The notes under the pieces were generated by a model. The model was not told where the DNA came from and searched no databases. It saw only the letters and a list, made by a program, of their open reading frames with translations. The translations under genes and the position numbers were made by a program. Positions 45,798 through 57,113 of a stretch of DNA of 64,000 nucleotides are shown one piece after another. Positions within the stretch are counted from its first letter, which is position 1, and every line of letters begins with the position of its first letter. Location: assembly GCA_036365145.1 (NCBI GenBank), contig JAEOAD010000052.1, positions 16,475,501-16,539,500 of the forward strand, given 5' to 3'. This DNA is from Orientallactaga sibirica (taxonomy: Eukaryota > Chordata > Mammalia > Rodentia > Dipodidae).

Positions 45798-46035
45798 GGC
45801 TGGAGAGATTGCCCCGTGGTTAAAGCACTTGCCTGCAAAGCCTAAGGACTCTGGTTTGATTCCCCAGTACCCACATAAAGCCAGATGCATAAGGTGGTTC
45901 ATATGTATGGAGTTTGTTCATTGCTGTGGCTAGAGGTCCTGGCATGCCCATTCTCTCTCTCTCTCTCTCTCTTTCTCTATCCACCTCTCTCTTTGTGTCT
46001 CAAATAAAATAAATAAATAAAATATTTTTTAAAAA
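45798..46035 (+). mobile_element. DIP SINE
   Basis: 'gggctggagagattgccccg' to 'aaataaaataaataaata'. Confidence 0.87.
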
Positions 46036-46048
46036 AACAATAACAAAG

Positions 46049-46194
46049 GGACTGGAGAAATGGCTTAGTAGTCAAGGTGCTTGTCTGTGAAGCCTAAGGA
46101 CCCAGGTTCAATTCCCACATAAGCCAGGTGCATCTGAAGTTTATTTGCAGTGGCTGGAGGCCCTGGTGCACCCAATCTTTTTCTGCCTCTTCCT

Positions 46195-46271
<77 letters not shown>

Positions 46272-46285
46272 AATATTTTTTAAAA
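46049..46285 (+). mobile_element. DIP SINE with (AAAT)n
   Basis: 'gggactggagaaatggcttag', internal deletion before 'gccaggtgcatctg'; tail (AAAT)11. Confidence 0.87.
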
Positions 46286-46299
46286 CAATTTTTAAAAAA

Positions 46300-46415
46300 T
46301 CAAGGTCTTACTATGTAGCCTGGCTGACCTGGAACTGGTTATATAAACCAGGTCAGCCTCTAATTCATAACAATTCTCCTGCCTAAGCCTTCCTAAGTGC
46401 TGAGATTATAGGGTT
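46300..46415 (-). mobile_element. B1-type SINE, old
   Basis: 'caaggtcttactatgtagcc' to 'tgctgagattatagg'. Confidence 0.6.
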
Positions 46416-46840
46416 GTGGTGATTATTTAAATCTCTGTACTCCAAGTGTCTGTGGGTCTTGCTGTCCTTATTTATTTAAACTTAGGGATTTTCAGTTGAT
46501 TTTTTTTCAGCCTTGTCCTTTTTTCTCCCACCAGCCGTCACCTGTCTTCATTGCCATGCTATAGTGAGGCTAGTCCTCCAGATCTCAGCCAGTAGCAACT
46601 CCATCCTTGAAGCAAGACAGCATTTAATTGGTCTATGTGCTAAACTATAGATAAACAAGCCATCCTGATGATGGTCTTGGTATATGTCAATACCAGAAGA
46701 ATCCCTCATAAGGACAAGAAAACAGAGGACAGTACGCATAAACATAACTTTCCAGAGTGTGTGTTTGGGGCTGGGCCTTGTATGAGCCTGTAGCCATCTC
46801 TGCTGATATAACACTAGGTGGCGCCCACCCCAAGGTTTGA
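46416..46840. other. DRC1: DRC1 intron 3, unique sequence with a CTCF-like core
   Basis: No SINE recognised. CACTAGGTGGCGCC occurs at about 46812-46825, outside any DIP copy. Confidence 0.5.
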
Positions 46841-46854
46841 ATCAATTTTTTTTT

Positions 46855-47042
46855 TTAGTTTTAGTTTGTTTTTTGTTGTTGTTTTGCTTTTTGTTTTTGT
46901 TTTTTGTTTTTCAAGGCAGGGTCTCGCTCTAGCCCAGGCTGACCTGGAATTCACTTAGTAATCTCAGGGTGACCTTGAACTCACTGCAATCTTCCTAATT
47001 CTGCCTCCGATTGCTGATTAAAGGCGTTCGCCACCACGCCCG
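46855..47042 (-). mobile_element. B1-type SINE with TTTTG-rich tail
   Basis: 'tttttcaaggcagggtctcg' to 'ccaccacgcccgg'. 'gtttgaatcaattttt' and 'gtttgaatcaattttg' on either side are a 15-bp target duplication. Confidence 0.9.
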
Positions 47043-47154
47043 GTTCAGTTTGAATCAATTTTGATTTAGAGCCATATAAAATAGAAATGGTTGCCAAAGA
47101 GTTGGTAACTTCAAGTGACTGTAGACCTCTGTAGTTATCCAAAGCAATGTACCT

Positions 47155-47358
47155 ATTTATTTATTTATTTATTTAGTCATTTATTTGAGAGAAAGAGAGA
47201 GAGAGGGCAAATGGTCATGCCAGGGCCTCTAGCCACTGCAAACAAATTCCAAATGCATGTGCCACCATGTGCATCTGGCTACGCAGATTCTGGAGAATCG
47301 AACTTAGGTCCTTAGGCTTCACAGGCAAGCACTTTAACCGATAAGCCATCTCTCCAGC
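47155..47358 (-). mobile_element. DIP SINE
   Basis: (TTTA)n tail, GA tract, to 'agccatctctccagc'. Confidence 0.88.
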
Positions 47359-47379
47359 ACAAAGAAATTACCTGAGAAA

Positions 47380-47448
47380 ATTATTATTCATTTATTTATT
47401 TATGAAAGAGGTAGAGAAAGAAAGGGAGAGAAAGAATGCGCACCAGGA
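47380..47448 (-). mobile_element. DIP SINE tail fragment
   Basis: 'tttatttatttatgaaagag' to 'gaatgcgcaccagg' only. Confidence 0.65.
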
Positions 47449-48007
<559 letters not shown>

Positions 48008-48080
48008 CTAAAAACAAAACAAACAAACAAACAAAAACCAAAGAGACAAGAATTTATTTTTACAAAAAAATAATTTGTAG

Positions 48081-48226
48081 GACTGGAGAGATTGCTTAGC
48101 AGTTAAGGTGCTTGCCTGCAAAGCCAAAGAACCCGGGTTTTATTCCCCAGTACCCACATAAAGCCAGGTGCAAGGTGGCACATGTGTCTGGACTTCATTT
48201 GCAGTGGCTAGAGGCCCTTGTGTGCC

Positions 48227-48300
<74 letters not shown>
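48081..48300 (+). mobile_element. DIP SINE with the longest (CT)n
   Basis: CT tract of about 66 bp at 48231-48297; the usual AAATAAA tail is missing after it. Confidence 0.85.
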
Positions 48301-48301
<1 letters not shown>

Positions 48302-48705
48302 CCCATAGTGATAGAATGTTGCCCAGCTCAGACTTGTGCAGGAAATCATAACTGTTGGGAGTTTGAGAGGAAATGAGGAGTCAGGTAAGCTTTGTTAGGC
48401 AGTTTAGGGTAACTAGGCCCCTGAAAAGGCAGAAGTGTCTGCAATCTTCACTTGTAGAGGTCAAAGGATAACCTGACTTCTCTCTTGCCTAAAGATCTGT
48501 TTTTCCACAAACAACCTGGGGCCCTCCTGGGAAGAGGTTCCCTTTCCAAATCCTGACATTGTGGTTGATTAAGTTAAGCCCCCAGAACTTGGCATCATGG
48601 CTAGCCTCTTCCTGAGACAACCCCTAGCCCAGACCAATCAGTTGTCTTTCTGGCTTACCTGAGCTGGAAGGTTGGTCCCACCACCATAAGGTTATAAATA
48701 CGATT

Positions 48706-48862
48706 ATGGCCGGGCATGGTGGCACACGCCTTTAATCCCAGCACTCGGGAGGCAGAGGTAGGAGGATCACTGTGAATTCGAGGCCACCCTGAGACTACAG
48801 AGTGAATTCCAGGTCAGCCTGAGCTAGAGTGAGACCCTACCTCAAAAAAAAAAAAAAAAATT
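48706..48862 (+). mobile_element. B1-type SINE inside the LTR
   Basis: Exact 15-bp target duplication 'ataaatacgattatg' at about 48694-48708 and 48871-48885, just downstream of the TATA-like box. Confidence 0.92.
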
Positions 48863-49226
48863 TTAAAAATATAAATACGATTATGAGGGGAGAGCAAGCT
48901 CTCTGGGCTGCCTGACCACTCGTGAACCTCCAGCTTCTGGTGAGTTTCCCCACGTCTCAACCCAGCTACGCCGAGAAGAGGGAAGAACTCCTATTTCCTA
49001 TAGGGGCTCCTTACCCCTTCCTGCTCTCCACATGCCAGAAGCTCTTTGTACTTTCTTCTCTGTCCTCTGTACAGCTTTTCCAGGCCTACCACATGAGCTC
49101 TCCGGCCACATGTGTGTATTTATTTTCCTTTCCTTGGCAAGGTACTTCTCTAAATAAATATAATAATTTAATAATTATCCTTCTCAGTCTGGTTTGCCCA
49201 ATTCTTTGGTTTAAAACCCAGGATTG

Positions 49227-49467
49227 GGCTGGAGAGATGGCTTAGCAGTTAAGGTGCCTGCCTGCTAAGTCTAAGAACACTGGTTCCAATCTCCAGCGGT
49301 TCCAATCTCCAGGTCCCACGTTTAGCCAGATGCCAAGTGACACAAGGGCTCAATGCTGCACTTGCCCACAAGGGGGCGCACACATCTGGATTTTGTTCAC
49401 AGCAGCTGAGAAACTGCTGGCGCGCCCATCCCCATCTGTCTCCCTCTCCCTCTCCCTCTCCCTCTCC

Positions 49468-49547
<80 letters not shown>

Positions 49548-49580
49548 TCCAAAAATAAATAAAATAATAAAAAAAATTTT
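49227..49580 (+). mobile_element. DIP SINE, 'cccacaaggg' subfamily
   Basis: CCACAAGGGGGCGC at 49366-49379. Compound microsatellite (CCCTCT)n(CT)n(GT)n at 49440-49548. Target repeat 'aaacccaggatt' / 'aaaccaggatt'. Confidence 0.9.
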
Positions 49581-49596
49581 TTTTAAACCAGGATTT

Positions 49597-49805
49597 GGGC
49601 TGGAGAGATGGCTTAGCAGTTAAGGCGTTTGCCTGTAAAGCCAAAGAACCTTGGTTCATTTCCCCAGGACCCACATAAGCCAGATGCACAAGGTGGCACA
49701 TGTGTCTGGAGTTTGTTTGCAGTGGCTGGAGGCCCTGGAGTACCCATTCTCTCTCTCTCTCTCCCTCTTTCTCTCTTGCTCTCTCAAATAAATAAATACA
49801 TTTTT
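49597..49805 (+). mobile_element. DIP SINE, ordinary type
   Basis: 'gggctggagagatggcttagc', inserted next to the previous copy at the same 'ccaggatt' site. Confidence 0.9.
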
Positions 49806-49873
49806 TAAAAAAAAATATCGGGTGTTAAAAAAAATAGGGTTTGGGGTTCAAGGACTTTCCTGAACTCCTAACA

Positions 49874-50540
49874 CCCCATTTAAGAAAGGTCACATCATAT
49901 CCAAAAGACAGCAGTCCACAACATTCCTATCTGCTTATTCCTAACATCCTTTCTGTCTCTGCATTCCACAATGCTCCCTAAATCTTGGAGGGGCTAATAT
50001 AGATGTCCTAGTTAGAGCTGAGCAAAAAATAATCACTTATTCTCAGCACATTCTACAGTTATGCATCTCTACAGTAATCTCTTGCCCACTGCAAAAGGAA
50101 ATTTCTATGCTGCCAGCAGCAGTGATCTATGGATATAAACTTAAATATATAGTAGGTAGTTTGACAACCTGTCCATTTAGCATTACAGTAGTACTAGGTT
50201 CCCCCTAGGGCCTATGACCTTCTTAGCCATGGACTTTTGACTAGGATTATATTACCATGCATGATTTCCCTCATATGGAGTATCCTCAAAGATAATCAGA
50301 AGTGGTTGATTTGAGGACAGCCTGTACTACATAACAAGACCCTATCTCAAAAAAACAAAACAATAGAAAAAACATTCAAGAGAATCTAGAAGAACACAGC
50401 TGGAGAACTTAACTACCACACATAAAGACCTGTCATAAAGTACTATAATTAAAATTGTGGGAAAAAAAGATTGTGAAAGTGGAATAAATACAAATAGATC
50501 AATCGAATACAACATAACATCTGGAAACAACTTGCACAAA
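49874..50540. other. DRC1: DRC1 intron 2, unique and old L1-like sequence
   Basis: 50280-50360 resembles an old B1 end; 50360-50520 resembles ancient L1 ORF2 sense sequence. The rest is not recognised. Confidence 0.4.
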
Positions 50541-50686
50541 TGTAGGGGGGGTGCCAGAGAAGGCAGTTAGATTAATTAGCAGGACCAGGGTGGCCCTTAA
50601 AGGGAAAGATCTTAGGACATCACACCCTTGCCACACCTATCTCAGCTTGCCCTGCCTGTGCAGTCATGAGAATTAGTATTTGCCCA

Positions 50687-50734
<48 letters not shown>

Positions 50735-51336
50735 ACACACTCACTCACGTGAGCACCCTGCCCAATTATGGGTGGATTTCTTCTCTAAACTCAGGCCAAA
50801 ATGCTGGAATACCTGGTGTGGGTGTGTCCAGGTGGGATGGCACAAATTCTATATCCCCTTGGATCCATGGAGAGAATGGGCCGTATTTTCCTCTCTCTGT
50901 CCAGAGCTGGCAGCAACATTTTTTGGGTCTTTGGATAGGTAAGAGCTTTCTCCCACCCTGGCATGGCTGCTGGGGTGGGAAGAGACACTGTTTTTCTTCT
51001 ATTACTGTCTTCACTTTTGATCTTTCTTAGAAGCGCATGTTTTTTAAAATTCCTTCTCGTGTTTTTTTTTTTCTTTATCTAAGCTCCATGTTCAGTTAGA
51101 TGGGCTCCTGGGCTAGTCTACATGGGTTTTTGGGCTCCCCATGATGTACTCCTCTTTTTCCCACTTTATCTTCCCTTACCTCCCAGTTTTCTCCCTTTCC
51201 CACTCCTTTGTAAGCTCTGAATAAAATGTGGTATATTGAAAATCATTTTCTTGCATCTGGAAATGCCAATTCTTAGTTTGCAGATATGAACTCAGAGCTT
51301 GGGACTCCAGAAAGCATCCCAGAACCCCAAATAACA
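50541..51336 (+). mobile_element. Probable solo LTR, family unknown
   Basis: About 800 bp starting 'tgtagggggg' and ending 'ccccaaataaca', with AATAAA at 51220-51225 and a CT/CA microsatellite at 50690-50745. LTR identity rests on end structure and poly(A) position only. Confidence 0.5.
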
Positions 51337-52040
51337 CATACATGCTCACCTGACTTGTTAAAAAATATACATACACCTTTTCCCTCCCTGTAATCTGTTC
51401 TTCTACTTACAAATATACAATACCATCCCTTTAAGTCCTTTCCTCTCTCCCTCCCTTATAGCCTTTTCCCAGCTTACTGGCTTCTGCTATCAATTTTTGG
51501 TTCCAGCTCACACACAAGTCTATACGTTTGTAGCTAGGATCCACATATGAGAGAGAACATGCAATGTTTGGCTTTCTGGGTCTGGGTTACCTCACTTAGT
51601 ATGATCCTTTCCAGATCCATCCATTTCCCTGCAAATTTCATAATTTCATTTTTCTTTACTGCTGAATAGAACTCCATTGTGTAAATGTACCACATCTTTA
51701 TTATCCATTCATCTGTGGAGGGGCATCTAGGCTGATTCCATTTCCTAGCTATTGTGAATAGAGCAACAATAAACATGGTTGTGCAAGTATTTCTAAGGTA
51801 GTAAGAAGAGTCCTTCAGATATATGCCTAGGAGTGCTATAGCTGAATCATATGGTAAATATATTTTTAGCTGTCTCAAGAACCTCCTCACTGATTTCCAC
51901 AATGGCTGGACCAGATTACATTCCCACCAACAGTGTAGAAGTGTTCCTCTTTTTCCACATCCCCGCCAACACTTATTGTCATTTGTTTTCTTGATGGTAG
52001 CCATTCTGACAGGAATGAGATGGAATCTCAAAGTAGTTTT

Positions 52041-52281
52041 TTTTTTGGGGGGGGGAGGAAGAGGAAGACAGATAGAGATGGGCACGCCAGCAGCCTCTCA
52101 GCTGCTGCGAATGAAATCCAGATGTGTTCACCCCCTTGTGGTCATGTGCAGCATTGCGCCCTTGCATCATTTTGCATCTGGCTAAACCTGGGACCTGGAG
52201 TTTGGAACTGCTGGAGATTGGAACCAGCATTCTTAGGCTTAGGAGGCAGGCACCTTAACCACTAAGCCATCTCTCCAGCCC
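52041..52281 (-). mobile_element. DIP SINE, 'cccacaaggg' subfamily, inside the inverted L1
   Basis: 14-bp target duplication 'ctcaaagtagtttt' at about 52027-52040 and 52282-52295. The CTCF-like core is mutated ('tcacccccttgtgg'). Confidence 0.92.
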
Positions 52282-53501
52282 TCAAAGTAGTTTTAATTTG
52301 TATTTCCCTAATGGCTAAAGATGTAGAACACTTTTTTTAGATGTTTATATGCCATCTGTATTTCAGTCAGGGGAAGAGAATGTGTAAAAGAAAGGCGGGA
52401 AGAGGGTCAATCAAAATTCAAGATATTCTGAATCAGACTTATGTAAACCTCCTTTTTTGATTAAGGGCACATCCAGAAGCTACAGATTATTAATAAAAAT
52501 TTTCAGTGCCTGAGATGGGATACCTTTAAGTGAGTTGTCGGCCAGGGAGTTCCCTGTAGCCTCCAAAACATTAAAGGCTATTGCCAAGGCCCTTGTTTTC
52601 CCCTGAGAAACAGATAGTAAGACCCTATTGCTGAAGACATCTCTTGCCTGAGTGGCAAGGTCACTGAGAAAGCAAGCTGGTGCTGAGAAGAAAATCTTCT
52701 CCCTGTAGACCAGCCAACTGAAAGCTGGAAAAAGCTGCACTGCATGCAGCCATATGGGAGACAGAAATCATCAGCAGTGAAAACAGTGGACACTGGAAGC
52801 CTCAAGTTTGGCCAGACAGGCCCAATGACTGAACGGGTGCAATAGTGGCAGGTCTGCTCTTGGGGAAACCAACTGCTCCCTAATTGGACTGAAGGTCAGC
52901 TCTATGGGAGGGAATACATGCCTGGTACTGAAAAAACTAATCAAAAGTCTATGGCAGGGGAGGTCATGAGCCTTAGGGGTATAAAGCCTGCTGTATCTGG
53001 CTAAATGTATATATTATTCCCATCAAACTGCCCTGAAAGCATGACACTTAATGTTCATACTCACATATTAATGCTACTCTCACTTCTGATTAGAGAAGCT
53101 TCTCTTTTCAGATGGAGATGACCACTGGGATGACCCAAAAGGCTGAGAAGAAGGGACAGAGGAGGATCCAGCACTGAAACATCTCTGTCACACCCTCCAA
53201 GGCTCAGGGTCCATTGTGGAAGAGGGGACAGAAAGAATGTAAGAGCCAAAGGAAGGATATGATTCCTTACAATGCATCTGTCCAGACAGAAATTGGCCTC
53301 GATATCCATGACCTCACAGTGCCAAGCAATACCTTCACAAGACCCTCATAGTAGAAGAAAAAGATGATGACATCAAATTAAAAGAGAGACCAATGGAGAG
53401 AGGGAGGGGATATGATGGAGAGTGGAGTTCTGAAGGGGAATGGGGGGAAGGGAGGGAAATATCATGGTTTATTGTCTGTAAGTATAGAAGTTGTCAATAA
53501 G

Positions 53502-53757
53502 GGCTGGAGAGATGGCTTAGCAGTTAAGGCACCTGCCTGCTAAGCCTAAGAACCCGGTTCCAATCTCCAGGTCCCACGTTCAGCCAGATGCAAAGTGACA
53601 AAAGGGCACAATGCCACACTTGCCCACAAGGGGGCGCATGCATCTGGATTTCGTTCGCAACAGCTGAGAGAATGCTGGCGCGCCCATCTCTATCTGTCTT
53701 CCTCTCCCTCTCTCTCTGTCTGTCTCTCTCTGTGTCTCTCTTCAAATATAAAAATAA
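53502..53757 (+). mobile_element. DIP SINE, 'cccacaaggg' subfamily, inside the L1 tail
   Basis: CCACAAGGGGGCGC at 53624-53637. Exact 15-bp target duplication 'agaagttgtcaataa' on both sides. Confidence 0.93.
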
Positions 53758-53799
53758 AGAAGTTGTCAATAAAAAAATGCAAAAAAAAGTGGCCCAGTC

Positions 53800-53905
53800 C
53801 CAGCTACTTAGAGCCCAAGGCAAGAGGATCAAAAGTTCAAAGCCAGTTGGGCCACAGAGGGAGTTCAAAGCCAGCATGGTAACAGTGAGACCCCATCTCA
53901 AAACA
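53800..53905 (+). mobile_element. B1-type SINE, old fragment
   Basis: 'cccagctacttagagcccaa' to 'gaccccatctcaaaac'. Confidence 0.55.
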
Positions 53906-54074
53906 AAAATTGGGGGAACCTGCCCTGAGCATCAGTGTTGTATGTATGGGACAAGTTTTTCTGTGAAGGTGTCAAGAGTAGCAGGTGGCAGTAATGTAGA
54001 AAATACCACTTGCTAAGTGCTGAATTCCAGTAGGTGCTGATTGTTGCCAAGACCAGCTTCTACTTGCTCAATGG

Positions 54075-54560
54075 AAAAAGTACTGGACAAGCCCCTCCCC
54101 CCTACACACACACCAGAGTGGTCAGAAGGAGGAAATGATTAAGACAAAATAGATTGCCCCTTGCCTGGCTTAGTGGCACATGCCTTTAATCCCAGCACTC
54201 GGGAGGCAGAGGTAGGAGGATCGCCATGAGTTCGAAGCCACCCTGAGATCCTCAGATCAGCCTGAGCTAGAGTGAGATCTTACCTCAAGAAAAAAAAATA
54301 GATTGCCCTTGGCAACCTTACCACATAGCTGACTGCCATGGAACTACACAGCCAACTATCACATATGATTTTGTAAAGACCCTGCTTGCCTGCTTATCAC
54401 ATCTTGCTGCCAGCACATAAAATCAAAGTGCAGATTGAGCTCAGGGCTAGAGTTTCTCTGGGAGTGAACCCAGCTTCTGTTCCCAGGTAAATAAATGCTT
54501 CTCTTCCACTCTCATTGGTGTTGGAGTAATCATTCCAGAGAAATTCCAGCAATAGCAGCA
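54075..54560 (+). mobile_element. Probable LTR interrupted by a B1
   Basis: 'caggtaaataaatgcttctc' near 54483 gives a poly(A)-signal-like R/U5 pattern; ends near 'gaaattccagca'. The 5' boundary is uncertain. Confidence 0.45.
54158..54298 (+). mobile_element. B1-type SINE
   Basis: Target duplication 'aaaatagattgccc' on both sides (54146-54159 and 54296-54309); internal deletion after 'ccctgagat'. Confidence 0.9.
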
Positions 54561-54954
54561 ACCACTCCTGGGCCCTTCCTCCACCCTCCTTAGCCTCCTG
54601 GCCTTAAAAGCAGAGGATCCTGGGCCACTGGAGGGTCTCCCTTCCCACCGCCTCCTGACCACAGGTCTAGTGCTGGACGTATCCTGGGGCTGAGGTCACT
54701 ACTGAGAGACTGAAACCCTCCTTGCCCTCACCACCTGGTGAGGCAGTTTAGGAGTGACAGGACCCCAAAATGAATAGCTTTCTCTTACCTAAATGTGGGA
54801 ATTGTTTTTGGACCTATAGGGGAAATTTTAGATCATCACACTTTACTACAAGTCAAAAACTTCAGAAGGGTCTGGCCTTTCCTTATTTCTGCCCCCTTAG
54901 GGAGTTCTTCCACTCCCTTCTGAGAAGGCCCTTCCTAGAAAATCAAGATTTCTG
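54561..54954 (+). other. Possible ERV internal leader and short ORF
   Basis: Follows the LTR-like sequence. A frame opening at 54770 runs about 60 codons before merging into a B1. I recognise no domain, so gag identity is only a guess. Confidence 0.25.
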
Positions 54955-55075
54955 GAAGTCTTTAATCCTAGCACTCAGGAGGCTGAGGTAGGAGGATCAC
55001 TATGAGTTCAAGGCCAGTCTAGACTACATAGTGAATTCTAGTTAAGCATGGGCTAGAGAACCCTATCTTGAAAAA
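54955..55075 (+). mobile_element. B1-type SINE, 5'-truncated
   Basis: Starts 'tctttaatcctagcactcag'. Confidence 0.8.
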
Positions 55076-55082
55076 AAGAATT

Positions 55083-55260
55083 GGGGCTGGAGAGAGATAG
55101 CTCAGTAGCTAAGGTATTTGCCTACAAAACCTAATGACCTAAGTTTGATTCCCCAGGAAAAACGTAAGGCCAGATGCACAAAGTGACACATGAATCTGGA
55201 GTTTGTTTGCAGTGACTGAAGGTCCTGGTGTGCCCATTCCTGCCCCCTTCTCTCTTCCTC
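55083..55260 (+). mobile_element. DIP SINE
   Basis: 'ggggctggagagagatagctc' to 'cccccttctctcttcctc'; no AAATAAA tail. Confidence 0.82.
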
Positions 55261-55261
55261 T

Positions 55262-55420
55262 CTGCCAGGCATCATAGTGCATGCCTTTAATCCCAGCACT
55301 TGGGAAGTAGGAGGATCGCCATGAGTTCAAGGCCCACCTGGGCCTACAGAGTCAGTTCCAGGTCAGTCTGGACTAGAGTGAGACTCTACCTTGAAAACAA
55401 CAACAACAATAAGTTAAATA
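55262..55420 (+). mobile_element. B1-type SINE
   Basis: 'tgccaggcatcatagtgcat' to 'ctctaccttgaaaac'. Confidence 0.85.
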
Positions 55421-55429
55421 AATTTGGGG

Positions 55430-55608
55430 GGTTGGACAGATCTCAGTGGTTAAGGCACTTGCCTGCAAAGCCTAATAACCGGGGTTCAATTCCCCAATAC
55501 TCACGTTAACCTGTATACACAAAGTGGCATATGCATCCGCAGTTCATTTGTAGTGGCTAGAGGCCCTGGCATGCCAATACTCTCTCTCTTTGCAAATAAA
55601 TAAATAGA
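55430..55608 (+). mobile_element. DIP SINE
   Basis: 'gttggacagatctcagtggt' to 'gcaaataaataaatag'. Confidence 0.84.
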
Positions 55609-55609
55609 C

Positions 55610-55776
55610 TTTTTTTTTTTTTTTTTTTTTGGTTTTTTGAGGTAGAGTCTCACTCTAGCTCAGGCTGACCTGGAATTCACTATGTAGTCTTAGGGTGGCC
55701 TTGAACTCACAGTGATCCTCCTACCTCTGCCTCCCAAGTGCTGGGATTAAAGGCGTACGCCACCACACCCGGCTTA
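55610..55776 (-). mobile_element. B1-type SINE
   Basis: T20 tail, 'ggttttttgaggtagagtct' to 'accacacccggc'; flanked by 'agactttttt' and 'agacatatttttt'. Confidence 0.9.
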
Positions 55777-55802
55777 GACATATTTTTTAAAAAAGAATCT
55801 GG

Positions 55803-55957
55803 AGGCCAGGCGTGGTGGTGCACACCTTTAGTTCCAGCACTCGGGAGGCAGAGGTAGGAAGATTGCTGTGAGTTCAAGGTCACCCTGAGTGTACCAAGTG
55901 AATTGCAGGTCAACCTGGGCTAGAGCAAGATCCTATCTCGAAAAACAAACAAACGAA
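55803..55957 (+). mobile_element. B1-type SINE
   Basis: 'aggccaggcgtggtggtgca' to 'atcctatctcgaaaaac'. Confidence 0.88.
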
Positions 55958-57110
55958 TCCAAAGACACCCTATAATTATCAGTGCGTTGGCAAGGAATCC
56001 CAAAATACCTGTGTCACTGACAATAGCACTCCCCTGGGATCCAGCAAGGAGAAGGAGCAGCAGAAACAGGAGAAAGAGCAGAAGCAGCAGCAAGTAGGAA
56101 AAAGCAAGAGAAAGAACAGCAAACACAGGAGTGGCAGAAGTAGGAGAAGAGCCAAGGCTGGAAGCTTTCCCTGCATAAAAAGGCAAATAGCCCCCCAGTA
56201 CCTCCATGATGGGAACATATCTTCAACTGAGGCCCAGCAGGATGCTTACTTCAGACTTCTGTCTGGGGTTGGATGGCATGGTCCCCCTTTGTTCCTCAGC
56301 CAAGAACATGTCTAGCAAGGGTACTCCCTAGGCCCCTTAGCAGACTGTTGTCTTCTTTCTTCAGAAACTGGTTTTATTCCCCTAAATCCTTGCCAGCTAC
56401 TATTTTCTACAAGGCCAGGACAGCCACAGTGCCTGGGACAGCTGCATTTCCTGCAGAAGCTGTGACCAAGTCTGGAACTTCTTGCCTCCAATTAGGCCCC
56501 CCTGGGATCTCTTATCACTTCTACCAATTCCCTCTGGGATGCTCTCCCAGGCCCTGTCTTAATTGGCCTCTTGTCACCACAAGAGGGGGTGATTCTTAGC
56601 ATTGACAGCCATGGCAGATTCTTATACTCCAGTGGACCAGTGGAGCTTGGTTCCCTTTTTTTTTTTTTTTTTTTTTTTTCTTAGGCCTGCCTGTCACCCC
56701 ATTGCTTTCTGGGAGCCAAAGGCTCTTCTCACTCTCCTGAACATCCTTGTATTATAATTATTTGTAGAAAGTTAGTTTGGCCTAGGGTGGAGTGCTCTGT
56801 CTTTTGGCTCTCTTCCCATAGTGTGCCAGTTTCTATAAGGGGACATGCAATGAAATAGGAACTGTTTTCCACTTTCCTCCCTCTCTTGTCTTGCTCTCTG
56901 TCCTTACCCACCTGCTTTGTACTCTCAGGGCTCTCCTGTCTCACCATTACCTCTGCCTTTCATCTTGTTCTCTTCTAGCCTTTAAGCCTCTCTCTTCAGG
57001 TTGTCCCTGAAGTACAGGAAGTTGACATTTTCTTCTATCTCAATCCCATCTCATGCAGTACTTTGAGGAACAGCATTAAGAATCTACTGTTTTAACTGAA
57101 AAAAATTGGG
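55958..57110. other. DRC1: DRC1 intron 2, low-repeat segment
   Basis: About 1.15 kb without SINEs apart from a T24 run at 56658-56681. It contains a GCAG/AGAAG-rich stretch (56045-56110) that reads as a leucine-rich frame on minus. No coding sequence is supported, and an ERV relic cannot be excluded. Confidence 0.4.
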
Positions 57111-57113
57111 GAA

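Larger units (their letters stand above)
48353..49873 (+). mobile_element. Solo LTR of an endogenous retrovirus, with three SINE insertions
   Basis: Ends form an imperfect inverted repeat (TGTTGGGAG / CTCCTAACA). Inside: 'gaccaatcag' (CCAAT-like) near 48632, 'gttataaata' (TATA-like) at 48691-48700 and AATAAA near 49154, in the order expected for U3-R-U5. A B1 and two DIP copies interrupt it, so the LTR itself is about 0.8 kb. No internal region adjoins. The family was not identified. Confidence 0.7.
51375..53790 (+). mobile_element. L1 LINE with 5' inversion (twin priming)
   Basis: 51375-52335 is reversed: the ORF2 C-terminal frame lies on minus at 51534-52030, then the first part of the 3' UTR. 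From about 52360 the same element reads forward, resuming the UTR close to where the inverted part stopped, and runs to its A tail (53490-53790, split by a DIP). Ordinary UTR landmarks follow in order. ORF2 here is only the terminal part. Confidence 0.9.

Noticed and set aside
44912..46285. CRISPR-like regular repeats
   Set aside because: The repeats are about 220-bp SINEs with tails and target duplications in a mammalian genome.
48112..48351. Open frames rich in Ser-Leu or Arg-Glu, also near 30600, 33000, 38050, 41250 and 49400
   Set aside because: Translations of SINE CT tracts.
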